From positions 20,088-84,087 of the forward strand of contig JAWPHD010011428.1 of the NCBI GenBank assembly GCA_037043455.1: a DNA stretch of 64,000 nucleotides. Direction: 5' to 3'. Of this stretch, positions 23,801 through 38,800 are shown piece after piece. The DNA is from Cyrtodaria siliqua (taxonomy: Eukaryota > Mollusca > Bivalvia > Adapedonta > Hiatellidae). Under the pieces are notes generated by a model, which saw only the letters and a list, made by a program, of their open reading frames with translations, made no database searches and had not been told where the DNA came from. The position numbers and the translations under genes were made by a program. Position 1 is the first letter of the stretch, and the number at the start of each line of letters is the position of its first letter.

Positions 23801-26800
23801 TATAATTGTATATTATTGTATGCTTAGAAATGAAATGTATTTATCGCTGAAGTGTATTTATCAGTAAATATTCCGTAGTGCGAGGCAAAGAGTTACATTC
23901 TCAGTAGGTTACAAACACTCAGTTCATATTTAAATGTCTTAAACAAAATATGTTTAGAAAATGACAGTTTAAGAAACTAACCCGCCAAATAACGGCAAAA
24001 TTACACTATAAAACCGTTTATCAAAACTCATAAAACTATACAGGTGTCAGGTCAATTAATAATATATACGTGTCGATTAAAAGTAAAGGTTTATTCACGG
24101 ATTCTAAAAATAACAGTGATGGAATATGCGTGAAACGAATTATGAGTTGGTAACTCTTAATTTGACGCTCCAGTTTTGGGGCAAGGGCAAAACCGTTTAT
24201 ATTGGGTCTGTGAAGTTTAGATTTCTCAAAATATGTAAATTATATATATATATATATATACCTCGTCATCAATAGGTTTAAAAACGATGTACATCTTTTG
24301 TAAACTTTGGCTGTTGTTGCCGGGATAGCCACTTTAAACTTAACTAACCTTTAGCCTGGAAATGTTCGATCTACGAGTGGTATTTTTGGAAAATTGATAA
24401 AGTATATCAGGAACTGTAATCATAAAAATCCGGTAACGTTGCTGCGAAAAGCGCAATAATAAAAACATCTTTTAGGAAGTTGGCATGAAGCTTATTTTAT
24501 TATATTTAAAATAATCAAGGACTAAGAGCCGTAGTTTATTGAAATCGGTCGAGTATTTTTTTTTTTTAAATAACGGTTAAATAGGGCAATTACAACCATT
24601 TTTAGTCGATGTCGCAGCAAGAAAATATTTAGCCCTTTAAGTCATAAAATCGACTGAAAACTTGTTTTGTCGTGAATAAAATATTTGATTTCATCTCTTG
24701 TGCGATATATTCTATATGCATTACCTCATGTTTTCATGTAAATGTATGAACTGAGTAAATACAATATTTGTATTTGTATTGCATTGTATCTCAAAGTGAG
24801 AAAAATTGAAATATTTTCACTTGCTCTCCGCAATTGTAAACATGTTTTCTCACTTCTCAATGCCATGCACCAATTTGCAATACTATGTCTTTGAACAAAA
24901 AGAGGGTTATATTACTTGTATTGACATTGCCAGCTATATTATTCGATTAGTTATCGCCGCTACGGTCTATGCCCATTTATAAATTCAATTCAACTACTAT
25001 ATCGAGCCAAAGTAAAACATTTCACACAGTTGTAATGAATTAATATTGGAAAAAATGTATGACGCATTTATATTTATGCTGACAGGTAAAGCATGTATTT
25101 CACATTGTCAATAGCAAAACTTAATGTGGGCCAATTTCTAAATTTTCAATATTTGAGATAAAAGTCCGTTTTCATAAAATCTACTTTCGTTATATACAGT
25201 TGTAGTTTAGCAATTATAAGCAATTTAAAAATGTAAACTGAAACTCGTTCCGACTGAACTACCTCTGTTAGATTCAATGAAATGTGTTTTTGTTTAAATT
25301 GTATTGTAAAGAGTCAGCGAAGTTTTGCACATAAAAAAGCAATCTCTTTTAAGAATCGATGTTGGGGAAAATTTAGGTTTCGCAGTTAGATTAAGCGTAT
25401 ATTAAGAATCGGTTTCGGGAGAAGAGTGGGGTTGTGCATTTAAATTGCCTGCTTTATTTTGAATGGATGTCGGCACTTCAATTAGAATTAGTGTCTTTTG
25501 AGAATCAAAGACTGAAAACAATTGAGGTTTTGCAGTTATATTAAGTGTCTTTTTAGAATCGATGTATGGGGAGAGTGAGGTTTAGTGTCTTTTAAAAAAT
25601 ATTGTTAAGGGGAAATGTGAGGTTTTGCATTTATATGTATTGTCTTATATCGGCAGAAGGTAGCGGTTTTGCACTTACATTTAGGTGTTTTTTAAGACTT
25701 ATATCAGCAGAAGGTAGAGGTTTTGCACTTACATTTAGGTGTTTTTTAAGACATATCGCCAGAAGGTAGCCGTTTGGCACTTACATTTACATGTTTTTTA
25801 AGACATATCGGCAGAAGGTAGCGGTTTTGCACTTACATTTAGGTGTTTTTTAAGACATATCGGCAGAAGGCAGAGGTTTTGCACTTACATTTAGTTGTTT
25901 TTAAGACTTATATCGGCAGAAGGTAGAGGTTTTGAACTTACATTTAGATGTTTTTTAAGACTTATATCGGCAGAAGGTAGAGGTTTTGCACTTACATTTA
26001 GGTGTTTTTTAAGACTTATATCGGCAGAAGGCAGAGGTTTTGCACTTACATTTAGGTGTTTTTAAGACTTATATCGGCAGAAGGTAGAGGTTTTGAACTT
26101 ACATTTAGATGTTTTTTAAGACTTATATCGGCAGAAGGTAGAGGTTTTGCACTTACATTTAGGTGTTTTTTAAGACTTATATCGACAGAAGGTAGAGGCT
26201 TTGCACTTAGATTCAGTTTATAATTACTTGTCAGGGGAAGAGTAATGTTTTTCCGATTTAAATAATACACTTCTTTTCAATACGGAGAATGCTTATTAAA
26301 ACGTAAAATGAAACAGGTGACGAGGTATTCGGAAATCTTACAACTAAGAGTAAGATAATGGACCTTTGGAAACGGCCAAGCACGACACATACGAAATATT
26401 GCAGTCTCGGTTTGATTGAGATTTAAGGCAATTTCGCAACCCAATCAATAGAATAGATAGTTTCAATACATAATGTGTAAACTGATGTGCTATTACGCTG
26501 TCACCCCTGAAAGCTGCGCTAAGCATAACACATGTAGTGTGCAGAACACATGGTTTATTTATAGAACAGATATGTTGTATGTAAACACAGAGTTAAAAAG
26601 GTCGCATAAGTTATTACCGAAGGGTATGTTTCAAATGCGTGCGTGCGTTTTTCAATTAATGCCTGGATACATCAGGTGATTTAATGCAAATTTGACGGTA
26701 GTATTATACAACAATACTTGACACAAAGTATGTATCATCCCTGTTAAGGTTGCAAATAAACATACTACGGCTTTAAGAATCGCTACCGGGTTTTTCACTC

Positions 26801-29800
26801 ATATAGAAAAATCTCAAGAAAATAATCTCTGAAATAACGAGAGCTAAAGGTCTAATAGTTTGCATATAGCTTAAGCTAATGGTCATATATCATGTTTGTT
26901 CAAATTTGTTCAAATGGGCCCAATGGTCACTTGTTTTACATAGGCTTGTGGAAAATTTCAACTTACCATTTTGATTTCAATAGGTCAAGGTCACAGAAAA
27001 ATAGCACAGTATGGGTTTAAACGTCAATATATTCGGCATATTTCTTCAAACGTTCCACGTATACTCACTCTGGATTCAGAATTAAACTGTTAACCGAATG
27101 TTTTAAACAGAAATAAAACTTTCCATAGAACTGTTTCGTTCATGACAAAAAAGAATATACATGCGGTTTCAGGCCGGCATTATTTTTAGCTGTAGATATA
27201 ACTTTTGTTAAGGGAACAGTAACTATACCTTCCTCTCCTTTTTAAGAGCTGCTAGTGTAAACACCACTATTTACGCCGCTAGACTCAAATCGAATTTCAT
27301 CAAATGCCACAACTTAGACCAGAACTCAAATTTAAGCTGTATTACTTGCATTTTCAAAATGCCAGTAAACGTTTGAAGCTCTGGCAATGTTTTGAATTGC
27401 TTAACCTTTTTTCTATTTAAGATTGATGGAACATAAAACTATTTAGGCAAATTATAGTTTATAGGAAATCAATGACCAGTCAAAATGATTTTTATAAAAA
27501 GCGCTTATTGTTAATTGTTTGCGAGTAATTTGTAACTTGCCAGTTATTTTTTTATGAACTGGCAAAGAAAAACGTTGATGAAAGTGATAAATTTGAGCCC
27601 TGTAAACATATGTACATTTACTCTTCACAGCGACTGGGGGTGGGACGTCCGTGGCCGAGTGGTTAGAGTTTCTGACTTGAAGTCACTTGCCCCTCACCGC
27701 TGTAAGTTAGATACCTTAGGGGCCAAATAATCATTATGTGAGGAAGCTACCCAGCTGCCTTTCGTAACGTCGGTGGTTCTACCCTCCGTGCACGAAAATT
27801 GCGCGGAGGGGCACCTGGGGTCTTCTTCCACTAGTGGAAGCTGGAAAGTTGCCGTATGACCTTAGCCGTTTGGTGCGACTATAAAATCCAATTCAATTCA
27901 ATTCACAGCGACTGAGAGCGACGGTAAAGATGAGCTAGAGGCGACGTTTTCATCGATGAAACAACCTCCTCTAATTAAACAGTTAAAGGGCATTCTGTCA
28001 GAATACCCAGATGGTGGACAGATTATCAAGGTATGGGATGTCCATTGTCTAAATTTGTAGATGTTTACAAAAATTGCTTTACACCCTTGTAATTCCATGG
28101 ACAATTGATAGTTTAATTGATACTTTCAAATTATACCACTAATATAGTATACATTCTTCTCGTAATAGACATATGCACTGTGAGAGTAATAACCCTTTCA
28201 TTGATTTGATAGAGAGCTCATCAGCATCGGTATAGGCATCTTACTTTCGAGTAGATTCCTCTGGAGTTTTCTCACATTTTACAGTCGCGGTGCGAAAAAC
28301 ATTACAGTTTATAGGACCGCCCGGTTAATTCCACTACTTGACAGACAGTTAATTAACAGAGTTTTAACTTGCAGAAGGTCACAAACAAGCAAAGAGTAAC
28401 GAAGCAAACCTGTTGGTGTCATTATACAAAACAATCTACATATTTGTAATAACACAATGTATTTGTTTAAAGGAACTTCTTCAAAATGCGGAGGACGCCG
28501 GAGCAAATGAAGTTAAAATCCTGTATGATGGTCGACGAATCAACAGAAAAGTGAACAAAAAGAAAACATATAGGAAGTTTTTTCAGGTAAGTTTATCATA
28601 AAATAATCAACATGTCTGTATAATAATAGGATTCACAGGTAGTCAGAATTAAAGAAAAAAGTTTATGTATGAAGACTGAAGTCTTTCTGATACTTACAAG
28701 TGGTATAAAAAGGAAATAGTAACACAACGCTTTAGGGTCTGAATAGCAGCAGGACTCAGTTGTAAACTCGACTTTAGGTAGCTTGCTCGACTTCTGGTAG
28801 TTTGCTGCAGCAGGACTCAATTGTAAACACGACTGCTGGTAGTTTTCTGCATCAGGACACAATTATAAACCCGACTTCTGGTAGTTTGCTGCAGCAGAAC
28901 TCAAGTGTAACCCGACGTCTGGTAGTTTGCTGCAGCAGAACTCAGTTGTAAACTCGACTTCTGGTAGTTTTCTGCAGCAGGACACAATTATAAACTCGAA
29001 TCTGATAGTTTGCCTCAGCAGACCCATTGTTAACTCGACTCTGGGTACTTTGCTGCACCATTTCCTAATTGTAAACTCGATTTCATGTAGTTTGCTGAAA
29101 CGGGACGTATTTGTAAACTCGTTGTTTTTGTAGTTTGCTGTTGTTGTTTTTTCTTTATCAATTGCTCTTAGAAATGGAACGCAAACGCTATCTCTGTTAA
29201 GGAATAGGTATCTCTAAATTTAACTCGTTTAATCTTGTAGTTTTGCATTATTTGCAGTGTAAAACAAACGTATTTAACTATTAGTGGTCAAGTTACGATA
29301 CATACAGGAGCTGGAACACAATCAGGATTTCCTCGTCTGTTTTCGTATCAGGCTAGGTTTCCGTTTTCGAAAGTCCTATTGACACAAACTGCATTCGATA
29401 TAAATCGATTAAATTACTTAAATGCACAAAGCACAAAGTTCGATAAATACTGAAATATTTGGGCTATGGGCCAATAAAAATGCTGTCGACGTGATTGTCA
29501 AGTTGAAAATATGTATATCTTCGTAACCCAATACAAATGCGTGAAATAGCCTATAAAACCTGTTCAAACATCGATGAAAACGTGTATGTCTAACATTCAG
29601 GGTCCAGCGCTGTGTGTATATAATGACGCGCTGTTCACAGAGAGTGACTGGGAGGGTATCAAGATGATATATAGCAGCGTTAAGGAGGATGAACCGCTCA
29701 AAGTTGGACGATTTGGATTGGGATTCAAGTCTGTGTTCCACATCACAGGTAAGAAAAAAGTGTTCAAAAGTACGCCCATTTGATAAGAATTCCACATATC

Positions 29801-32800
29801 AATAATCAATTGTGTTTCAATGTATGCACGTGGGCACATCAGACTATATAGTATACTATGCCCATATTTGGTACTTTACTCTACACAGTTCATGTTCTTA
29901 TTTTCTTTTGTTACATTTACAGCACCAACTAATAGGAAAAAAATCCGTTTAAATCATTGTTTGCAATTGACCTTTGGTCTTTATCTATGCTGTGATTTAT
30001 ATTGTGCAAAACATATTCCTTAATTTCCTTGATGTTTATGGATAGAGAATTGACGATTATTTCCCACAGTTTAAAGATGCTATAGCACTATATACGGCGT
30101 ATGGGCGTATACCTAAAGCAAATGGAGGTGGGTTACGCCTGGTTTACTACCAAATTCATGGTCGTAAACCCGTATAAAATGAGGGAAACCTATACCAGGA
30201 CATCATTTTTAATCCGTCGTTCGTTGTAGCAACATCAATAGCAAAAACATCACTGTCCTAATTATTGAACAATAGTTCGCTCAACACGGGATTCGAACTC
30301 GAGACCTCCGGATTGACAATCCGAATACTTAACCATTAGGCCAAAGTGACAAATATAATATATTATACTATATTTCATTTTCACTATATATTCGTTTAAT
30401 AATGGAGTTAGGATTATTTCTCAATGTTATTTCAATAAATCATACACAGTATATTTTCAGCGTATACTATTCTAATGTTTGAATTTATAATCTGTATTTT
30501 CTGGGGCGTTTTATTTCCGAAGGTCTTTGGTGTACGTATGCACGTAGAAACGCATTGAATCGCACACACACACACACACACAGTGGACAAAGGATAACGT
30601 CTACAATGCTAACAGTATATCGATAAAAAAAACCGCTGTTGATCACCTGATTGGATTAGACCAATGGCAAAGCGGTGTGATTGTCAATCCGAAAGTCGTG
30701 GGTTCGAAACCCGCATAGGCTATACTATTTTTCATTGAATGGGTGTATTTTTTATTGTTACTTTGTCGATCGCAGGTAAAGAAATTAAATAGGTTCGCTA
30801 TAAAACTGCCTTATATACGGGTTTCCAGCTATATTTTCCGAGCTTGAAACCGCTCGCACGTGCTTTCGGTGCACGCCCACTAGCCTTTATAGAGCTATAG
30901 TATCTTTAACGAACATGCTAACATTGGCTCAAACGTTATATACTTTCCTGGATTGTTTACTCCACCTCGCATGTATGGTACTAGATACATAGATTATATC
31001 ATTGGAAACTGAGTTTACTCGAATTATTAAATAAGGAGACATTTTTTCACAATCTTTATTTTGTTTACTTTTTTTCAAAGAAGTATTACGGTGAATAAAC
31101 GGACAATTGGATTTTTTCCTCAACGTTTGCGATAGCATATGTTTCGCTTTTACACTTACTCAGCGCAATCCTGTCTCCGGTCAGGACCGGTAGGGGACGT
31201 ATACGTTACTTTATAGGTAATGGCGATGTGATTGTTTTGTAGATTGTCCATGTGTGATCAGCGGGGACCATATTCTATTAATAGATCCTTTAGAATCAAG
31301 CGATAAAGTAAACGCAACAATGGATTTGAAAAAACTTGACCGATACGGGAAAATGGACATTGCTGCACTTTTAGAAGCGCTAGGTGATACATTTGGAATC
31401 GATAGAAATGTGATCAAAGAAGGACATTATCCCGGAACCGTATTCTGGTTTCCACTGAGAGACATTCCGTCACCTCTTTCGGAAACATTATACGAGAAAT
31501 CAAAAGTGATGGACTTGCTTGAAGTGTTCAAGTGCGAAGCAGAGAGCGTTCTGCTGTTCCTCGGGAGCTTGACAAGTGTTTCACTGAATGTAAGAGCCAC
31601 TGGAAAATCGTATAAAGAAGTTGCTAGCGTTGAACTTGTAATCAATGTTAAAGAAAGAGAGAAGAGAGCATTATTCAAATCGATCATAAGAGATATACCA
31701 AAACATTACAATGGAGATCCCTTACATAGTACATATACTGCGACAGTACGGACATTTAGTTGCACGACATCTGGTGAAGTTGAAAGAGACAAAAGCTGTG
31801 ATTCAAGCTGGTCGATTGTGAACTATTTCATGGGTGGAAATACATCTAAACGTTTCCGTGCTTTAATTGAAGATCCGAGACTTGGGTACAGTCCCTATGT
31901 TGGCGTTGCTATGTCTCTGTCTGAGACACGATCATTTGTCGGACATGTATTCTGCTTTCTACCACTTCCAAAAGAGGGACCAACACTAACTGGCCTGCCG
32001 GTGCATGTAAATGGTTTTTTTGCCTTGAGTCAAAACAGGCATCATTTAAAGTGGGCTACCGAGGAACAAAGGGGAAAGACGATTGGTGATAAATCTATTT
32101 TGTGGAATCAAGCACTTATAAATGAAGCTCTGCCGTTGGCATATGACATTCTAGTTCAGAACCTTGTCAATCAGTCAGAACGTTCAAGAAACACAAAACA
32201 AGCAATAGCAAACGTCTATAAATCAGTTCCTGACGAACAGAAAGTGACACCTGCTTGGAAAGGAATTCTACCAGTCCTGTTTGAAAAATTAAAATGCCAG
32301 CAATTCCTGTTTAATAGGGACCACAGGTCACCTGGAAAAAGTGCTTGGATAGGATTGCATGAAGCATGTTTCGCAACATTAAAACTCCGAAAGGACGACT
32401 TGCCACATGTACGGGATGCGGTTATTAGGGCGTTATTGTTGTTACATCAGAAGTACGTTGATGTTCCTGATCGTCTGTTTGATATTCTCAACCATCAGTA
32501 TAGAGTAAAGGACTTGTCTCCGAGACAACTGGGTGACCTTTTACGTGCGAATCCGAGTTACAGGAGCATGGCGGATGCAGAAAAAAACGGAGTGCTCCTG
32601 TACTTGCTATACGACAAAGATTATAGCAAGATGAAAGGACTGGAACTACTGCCACTTGCATCTGGGGCCTGGACAAACTTTGAGAGATATGGTGAAACGA
32701 TCTGTATGTGCTCTGCGACAGAGGCGATGTTGTTTCCTGGATTAGAGAATCACCTATTAAGAAGCCCTTCAAACAAGTCTTTAAGTCGCCACTTCGAAGA

Positions 32801-35800
32801 TATATGCGAACAAGGTTAGTATTACCATAAGAGAACTTTTGATAAAAAGGCCAAAAGGTGGCAAAAAATGTTTACAAATGATTACAGCTAACCGCCATAG
32901 CATATACATGTAACTTGCCATTTACATTATTGTTGATATCACGCGAAAAATAGGTAAATTTAAAATTGTATTGCATAATAGAAGTGCCTATTACATATTT
33001 TCACAGAGGGTACCCGTATATCGACAAGTTTAATCCATAACACTGCAGGGCGGTTTTGATCTCTGTATAACGAATCAGTATGGGTTTTATTACCAACCAT
33101 ATATAATGTAAACCGATAATTGGTTCAGTGTTGTAACAATGTTTGACGGTGACGATTTATCGAATATTTCCACATTACTTTATTTACACTTAGTTAAGGT
33201 TTCTTTGAAGGTTTATAGCTCCAAAATTGTTCAATATATATATGTGCAACTTCGTATGTTCATTAACTGTGAAAACCCGTAAAACGCTGACAAAGCCTCA
33301 CCCCAACAGTGGCACTGATCTTTCACTTTAAAGACACAGTATCTTAATCGATTTGTTTTGGTTGAAGTTTTAGTTAACGTTTATGAAGCCTAACATCTCC
33401 AAGACCATAAACGCTATCGCTTTGTAAGCATATCCACATAAAATCTTAATCTGAACAAAAAAATACAGCGGACTAAAAATAATCGAAAATTAAAAATTGC
33501 GTTTTTCGCTCTACTGGCCGAAGGTCAGCAGAGCTTATGGGATGGCAAATCGTCCGTCGTCCGTCTGTCCGTCGTTAACTTTTGCCTCGTTAAGACGATA
33601 GGGACGATAGGGACTTCATTTTTCATCCGATCTTTACCAAACTTTATCAAATTGTTCATATCAATTGTGAAAAACAGCCAGATCCGACCAGTAACACCGG
33701 AGTTATGGCCCTTGATTTAGTTACAAATAATGTATTTTGCCTAGTTAAGACGATAGGGCTTTCATCCGTTCTTTACCAAACTTTAACAGATTGTTAATAT
33801 CAATGAAATCTCTGAAAAGGTCAAATACCAGCTGTATCGGACCAGAAACACTAGAGTTATGTGCCTTTGAATTATTGAAAAATGTCATTTTCAGCCTTGT
33901 GAACACTCTAGCGCCTTCATTGTGTATTCGATCTTTCCTAAACTTTGCGAGGTTGTTGATATCAATGAAAGCTCGGATATTGTTGAAAACCAGTCAGATC
34001 AAACAAGAAACACCAGAGTTGTGGCCCTTTTTCAATATTTGGTGATGTACATTGGAAACGCCAGGGGTCGTGGGTTCAAATCTCATTGAAGGCTTTTTTT
34101 TCCATAAGAAACCTTGGTTGATGGTTCAATTTTATTAATCTTTTTTTTTTTCTCTCATATTAAAGAAACCTTGGTTCATTTTTCTTTGATTGGGAGCTTA
34201 GGGGGCCTTGTTGGATCAGTTTTACATAGAGTTATGGGAAGAATTCAAAAATATTCTTCTCTGAAACTACAAGATATAAAGGTTTAATATTTTTTATTAT
34301 CAGCTTATGGATCCTCTATCAATTTTGTTCAAATGCTGACCCTGGGGTCAAATTTGGCCCCGCCCAAGGGGTCACAGTTTTACAAAAATCTACTTCTCTG
34401 AAACTATAAGAGTCAAATGTTTAATATTTTGTATTTACCATCATATTATAGTCCTCTACCATGTTTGTTTAAATGGTGACCCTGGGGTTAAATTTGGCTC
34501 TGTCCCAGATGTCACAGTTTTAAAAAGACTGATATAGGGAAACACTTTAAAAAAAATCTTCTTCTCTGAAACTTCAAGAGCTAAAGGTTTAATATTTTGT
34601 ATTTATTATCAGCTTATGTACCTTTACAAAGTTTGTTCAAATGGTGACCCTGGGGTTTAATTTGGCCCCGCCTCAAGGATCAGTTTTACATAGATTTATA
34701 TATAGTGATAAACTTCAAAACTCTTCTCTGAAACTAAACGAGTCAGAGGTTTAACATTTTGTATTTACCATCAGTTTATTTTCCTCTACCATTTGTTCAA
34801 ATGGTGACACTGGAGTCAAATTTGACCCTATCCCCGGGGTCAAATATTTTACATAGGCTTATATAGGGACAAACTTAAAAAATCTTCTTCTTTGAAACTT
34901 CAAGAGCCAACAGTTCAATATGTGTTTATGCATTTACACTCAACTTATGGTCGTCTACCAAGTTTGTTCAAATGGTGACCCTAGGGTCAAATTTGACCCC
35001 GCCCTTGGGTCAAATGTCAAACTTGGTTTGAGTGTTTATATTAACGAAAGTTTGATTTTGTTTTAAAGCTAGCCAAACTTGAGCCAAATACATCCCTCCC
35101 CAATATCTTGGTAAATGAAGAAATTTTATAGAAAAAAACTAGTTTGATACATGCCATTTGACACACAATCCTTCTATCCCCCCACACCCCACCCACCCTA
35201 CCCTCCACCCCAACATGGACACTATATAACCAGTAGAGCGGTAAAGGCCCTCTTGGGCATCTTGTTAAATGTAATGAGTATATAATGTGAACCACTAGTT
35301 GGCTCGATGTTTGTAACATAACGATAAACGGTGCCGATGTATGAAATGTTCCCACATTACCTTAGTTACACTTTCTTACAAGTGTTTTTAAAGGTTTCTA
35401 TCTCGAAATGTATCCAATATTTATGCATATATACAAAATAACTTTTTAAATATGTTTTGGTCAAAGTTTCGTTTAACTTTTTAAAAAAAATATACTTATA
35501 TTGCCTAAGGCCCAGAGTGAGCTATTGTGACAGTTTTCTTGTCCGTCCGTTCTTCGTCCGTTAACTTTTCCTTAAACGACTTCTCGTTAACCACTTGGAC
35601 GATTCCTCTCAAGAACCACGTAGCAGATTCCGACTCTTTCTCGTTATTAATGATCGCCAACCCCTTGAATATCAGGGTTTTTTTTCAAATGTCCCGGGGT
35701 CAAAATAGGTGCACCCCGGGGGTCCAAAGTTTGTATTCGGAGATTTTGCATATTTGCTCGGCATATATAGGAGAAAACAAATCTTCTTCTCTAAAACCAC

Positions 35801-38800
35801 ATGGCACAGAGCTCTCATATATTGCATATATCAACAGCGTATGGTCCTCTACCAAGTTTGTTCAAATAGTGACTCTGGGGTCAAACCTGGACCCGTCCCG
35901 GCGGTCACATTTTTACATAGAATTATATAGGAAAATCGTTAAAAAGTCTTCTCTGAAACTACAAGAGCAAGACGTATACTATTTTGCATGTAGCATTAGA
36001 ATATATATGGTCCTCTACCAATTTTATTCAAATGGTGATCCCGGGGTCAAATGTGACCTCTGAGTTCACAGTTTTACATAAAATTACATAGGAAAAACTT
36101 TAAAACATCTTCTCCGAAACTACAAAAGCTAACGGTCTAATAGTTTTCATGTAGGATAAGCCAACGTTAAGTGTGTTCAAATGATAAGCCCGTGATAAGT
36201 GTGGCCTCGCCCCAGGCGTCACATTAACTACATAGACTATATAAAACTTAAAAAGGAAATTCTGAAACAACAAGGCATGGAGCTCTCATATATTGCATGT
36301 ATAAAAAATTGTCTAATTCGGTCACTGTTTTACATAGAGTTATAAAGGTAACGCTTTAAAACAAAACAAAAACATATAATATTTTCTTCTCTGTGACAAC
36401 AATCATACACGTATTAAGCATGAACAGACCCATACAATCATTCAAGTAGCAGGGTCCGTCCATATTCCTTGGAACATATCCCCTGTGTCATCACTTGGAA
36501 ACCATTGTTATACTCACCCTCTACCATATATACACTTACTGGGCTTGAACACACGGATACTACCATATTAACAAGCATTGGTCCCGGGGTCTATCTCCCC
36601 CTTGGTGAAATAGCCCATGGGTCATAACTTGGAAACCGTTGAGATCTCCACACTATAACCATATATATATATATTTACTGGGCTTGAACAGACGGGTACA
36701 ACCATCCAACCAGCATCGACCCAGGGGTCCAGCCTCACTGCTGGGCAAGTAGCTTATGGGTCATAACTTAAAAACGTTGAGATCCCCATACTATAATCAT
36801 AGACACTCACTGTTCATGAACAGATGGATACAACCATCCAACCAGCATCGGCCCTGGTCTCTAACACTACCCATGGGGACGTAACCCTGGGACATAAGTT
36901 GTAAACTGTTTTAACAGTATACATAATATAATCATCCAACCAGCAAATGCCCCAGGGTCCTTTCCCACTCCTGGGGTCTTATATCCTGGGTCATAACTAA
37001 ATATATATATATACTTACTGGGCCTAAACACTTTAAGTCGGGTGAGGGAATTTGCTATCGACTGCGTGATCTAATTACGTTATAAAAATATAAGCTTGTT
37101 TGACATTTTTTTCATCTTTGTTAAGATCATTAGGTGAGCGATGGCCGTCTTTTTTCTCATTATGTAATTGAACACTGATTACTAATTTTCAAATGTCCCC
37201 CGTATATTGCCTTGACATTGTCGCAAGATGACCCTAGTGTTTGGGGCTAACTCAGGAAAGAATCAATTACGGTGAATGCATTTACATAAGATTAATGCAA
37301 CTTTTAAAATATGTTAAATATATATACAATTATCTAAAAAACCAAGCGAAAACACAGATGAACTATGAAAAGAATGTTCTCATGAACGTTTAAGACGTTC
37401 TTAGTATTGTAACAAATACTGAAGGTGCCGACTGATTATATATGACACTAAAGTGTTGTTAAAGCTATAACAATGTTGATCTATGATCTAGCGCGATAAC
37501 TGTGATGCCTGAGAGCTCATGAAGACGATGATGCGCGAATTCAATGGATGATTGTCATCAAATGCCTTCTATAAGAGTTGATGACGCGATATGTAAGATG
37601 ATTAACCTCCACTGAGGTTGTGGGTGATGTTCCTCCAGTGAGGACTGATAACGGGCTCACCTTGTGTCCCGGGGGTTGTCGCTTCTAGAACCTGGCCATG
37701 CTGCGCAGGTACGGGGACCGTCTCCACCGCTCTTTACGTTATACGTGGACGCTTAGCTCCACTCATGAATATCCAAACCTGGATGGCTTAGGCTGTAATT
37801 ATACATACGTTTTAGATGTCGGTTGACAAACATAACAATCTTGCATAATTATCATTACCCAAACAAATCATTATTCAATAAATATATGTAAGCTGTACTA
37901 ATGATGAGTAGCAATGTATACATATTCTACAACGCCATGTATACGCCATGTGCGTCGCTGTTAATCAATGCCCCTAATACATGTAATATATCAAATCACT
38001 CGTATATTACACTCACTGAGTTATGCATGCACACATGTATGTCAACTAATGCCCACATTATACGACGCTATGCATACGCGTCGAACATTTATATTAGTCA
38101 CTCATCTCATTGTTAACTAATGTTAACAATCGTGTATTACAATCACTGAGTTATACGCCAACGTTAACTAATGTACCTATTATACAACGTTATCAAATTA
38201 ATATTGTTTTACAATTAATAATCAATTACAATAATGACATCTAGTAAAGTAACTTCAAAATCATATGCTAGTCTCAAGTGAATGTTTGAGAAACATCAAA
38301 GCTAACCGGATGTCGTAACCGCCAAACAAGATGGCGCCGCCCACTGAATACAAATGTACGATAAAAGTTAATAAAATAAATACTGACCACATATTGCCTG
38401 TGAATTTCGCTGTCCAACTCCTGCTCCAAACAAAGCATCTATCAAGCAATCCCCGGCCAAAACTAGAAGACAATGGATTTTATAGCAAACGTTACGCCCA
38501 AACCATTATTTCCTCCGTTCAGTCCGTGACAAACGTGGCTAAATCTGCAGTATTGAATTCTACACGAAAGGACCCTTACACAAGTTTGCCTTTCAAGGGA
38601 GATATACCTATACGTTTACATGCATTAGCACAAAACTAAACTTATTAAACGGCCCTTATTAACGGCCACTTAAAATGTGCACGGTTTTCCGTGTTACCTG
38701 AATATATCATGAACATTGTGAATTGGTTTCAACTGAACAATGAATTAGGGTGTAACTAACAGCTTACAAGAGCTATGTACGACCAATACGCTCTACCCGT

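Noticed and set aside
29418..29839. Antisense frames over sacsin exon 29601-29748
   Set aside because: Shadows of the real + strand exon, which has correct splice sites and clear homology.
35527..36063. 178-codon open frame
   Set aside because: Lies in a degenerate repeat block and is not preserved in neighbouring units.
38331..38639. 102-codon open frame
   Set aside because: No motif, no splice context, inside a sacsin intron full of repeats; left as unassigned.
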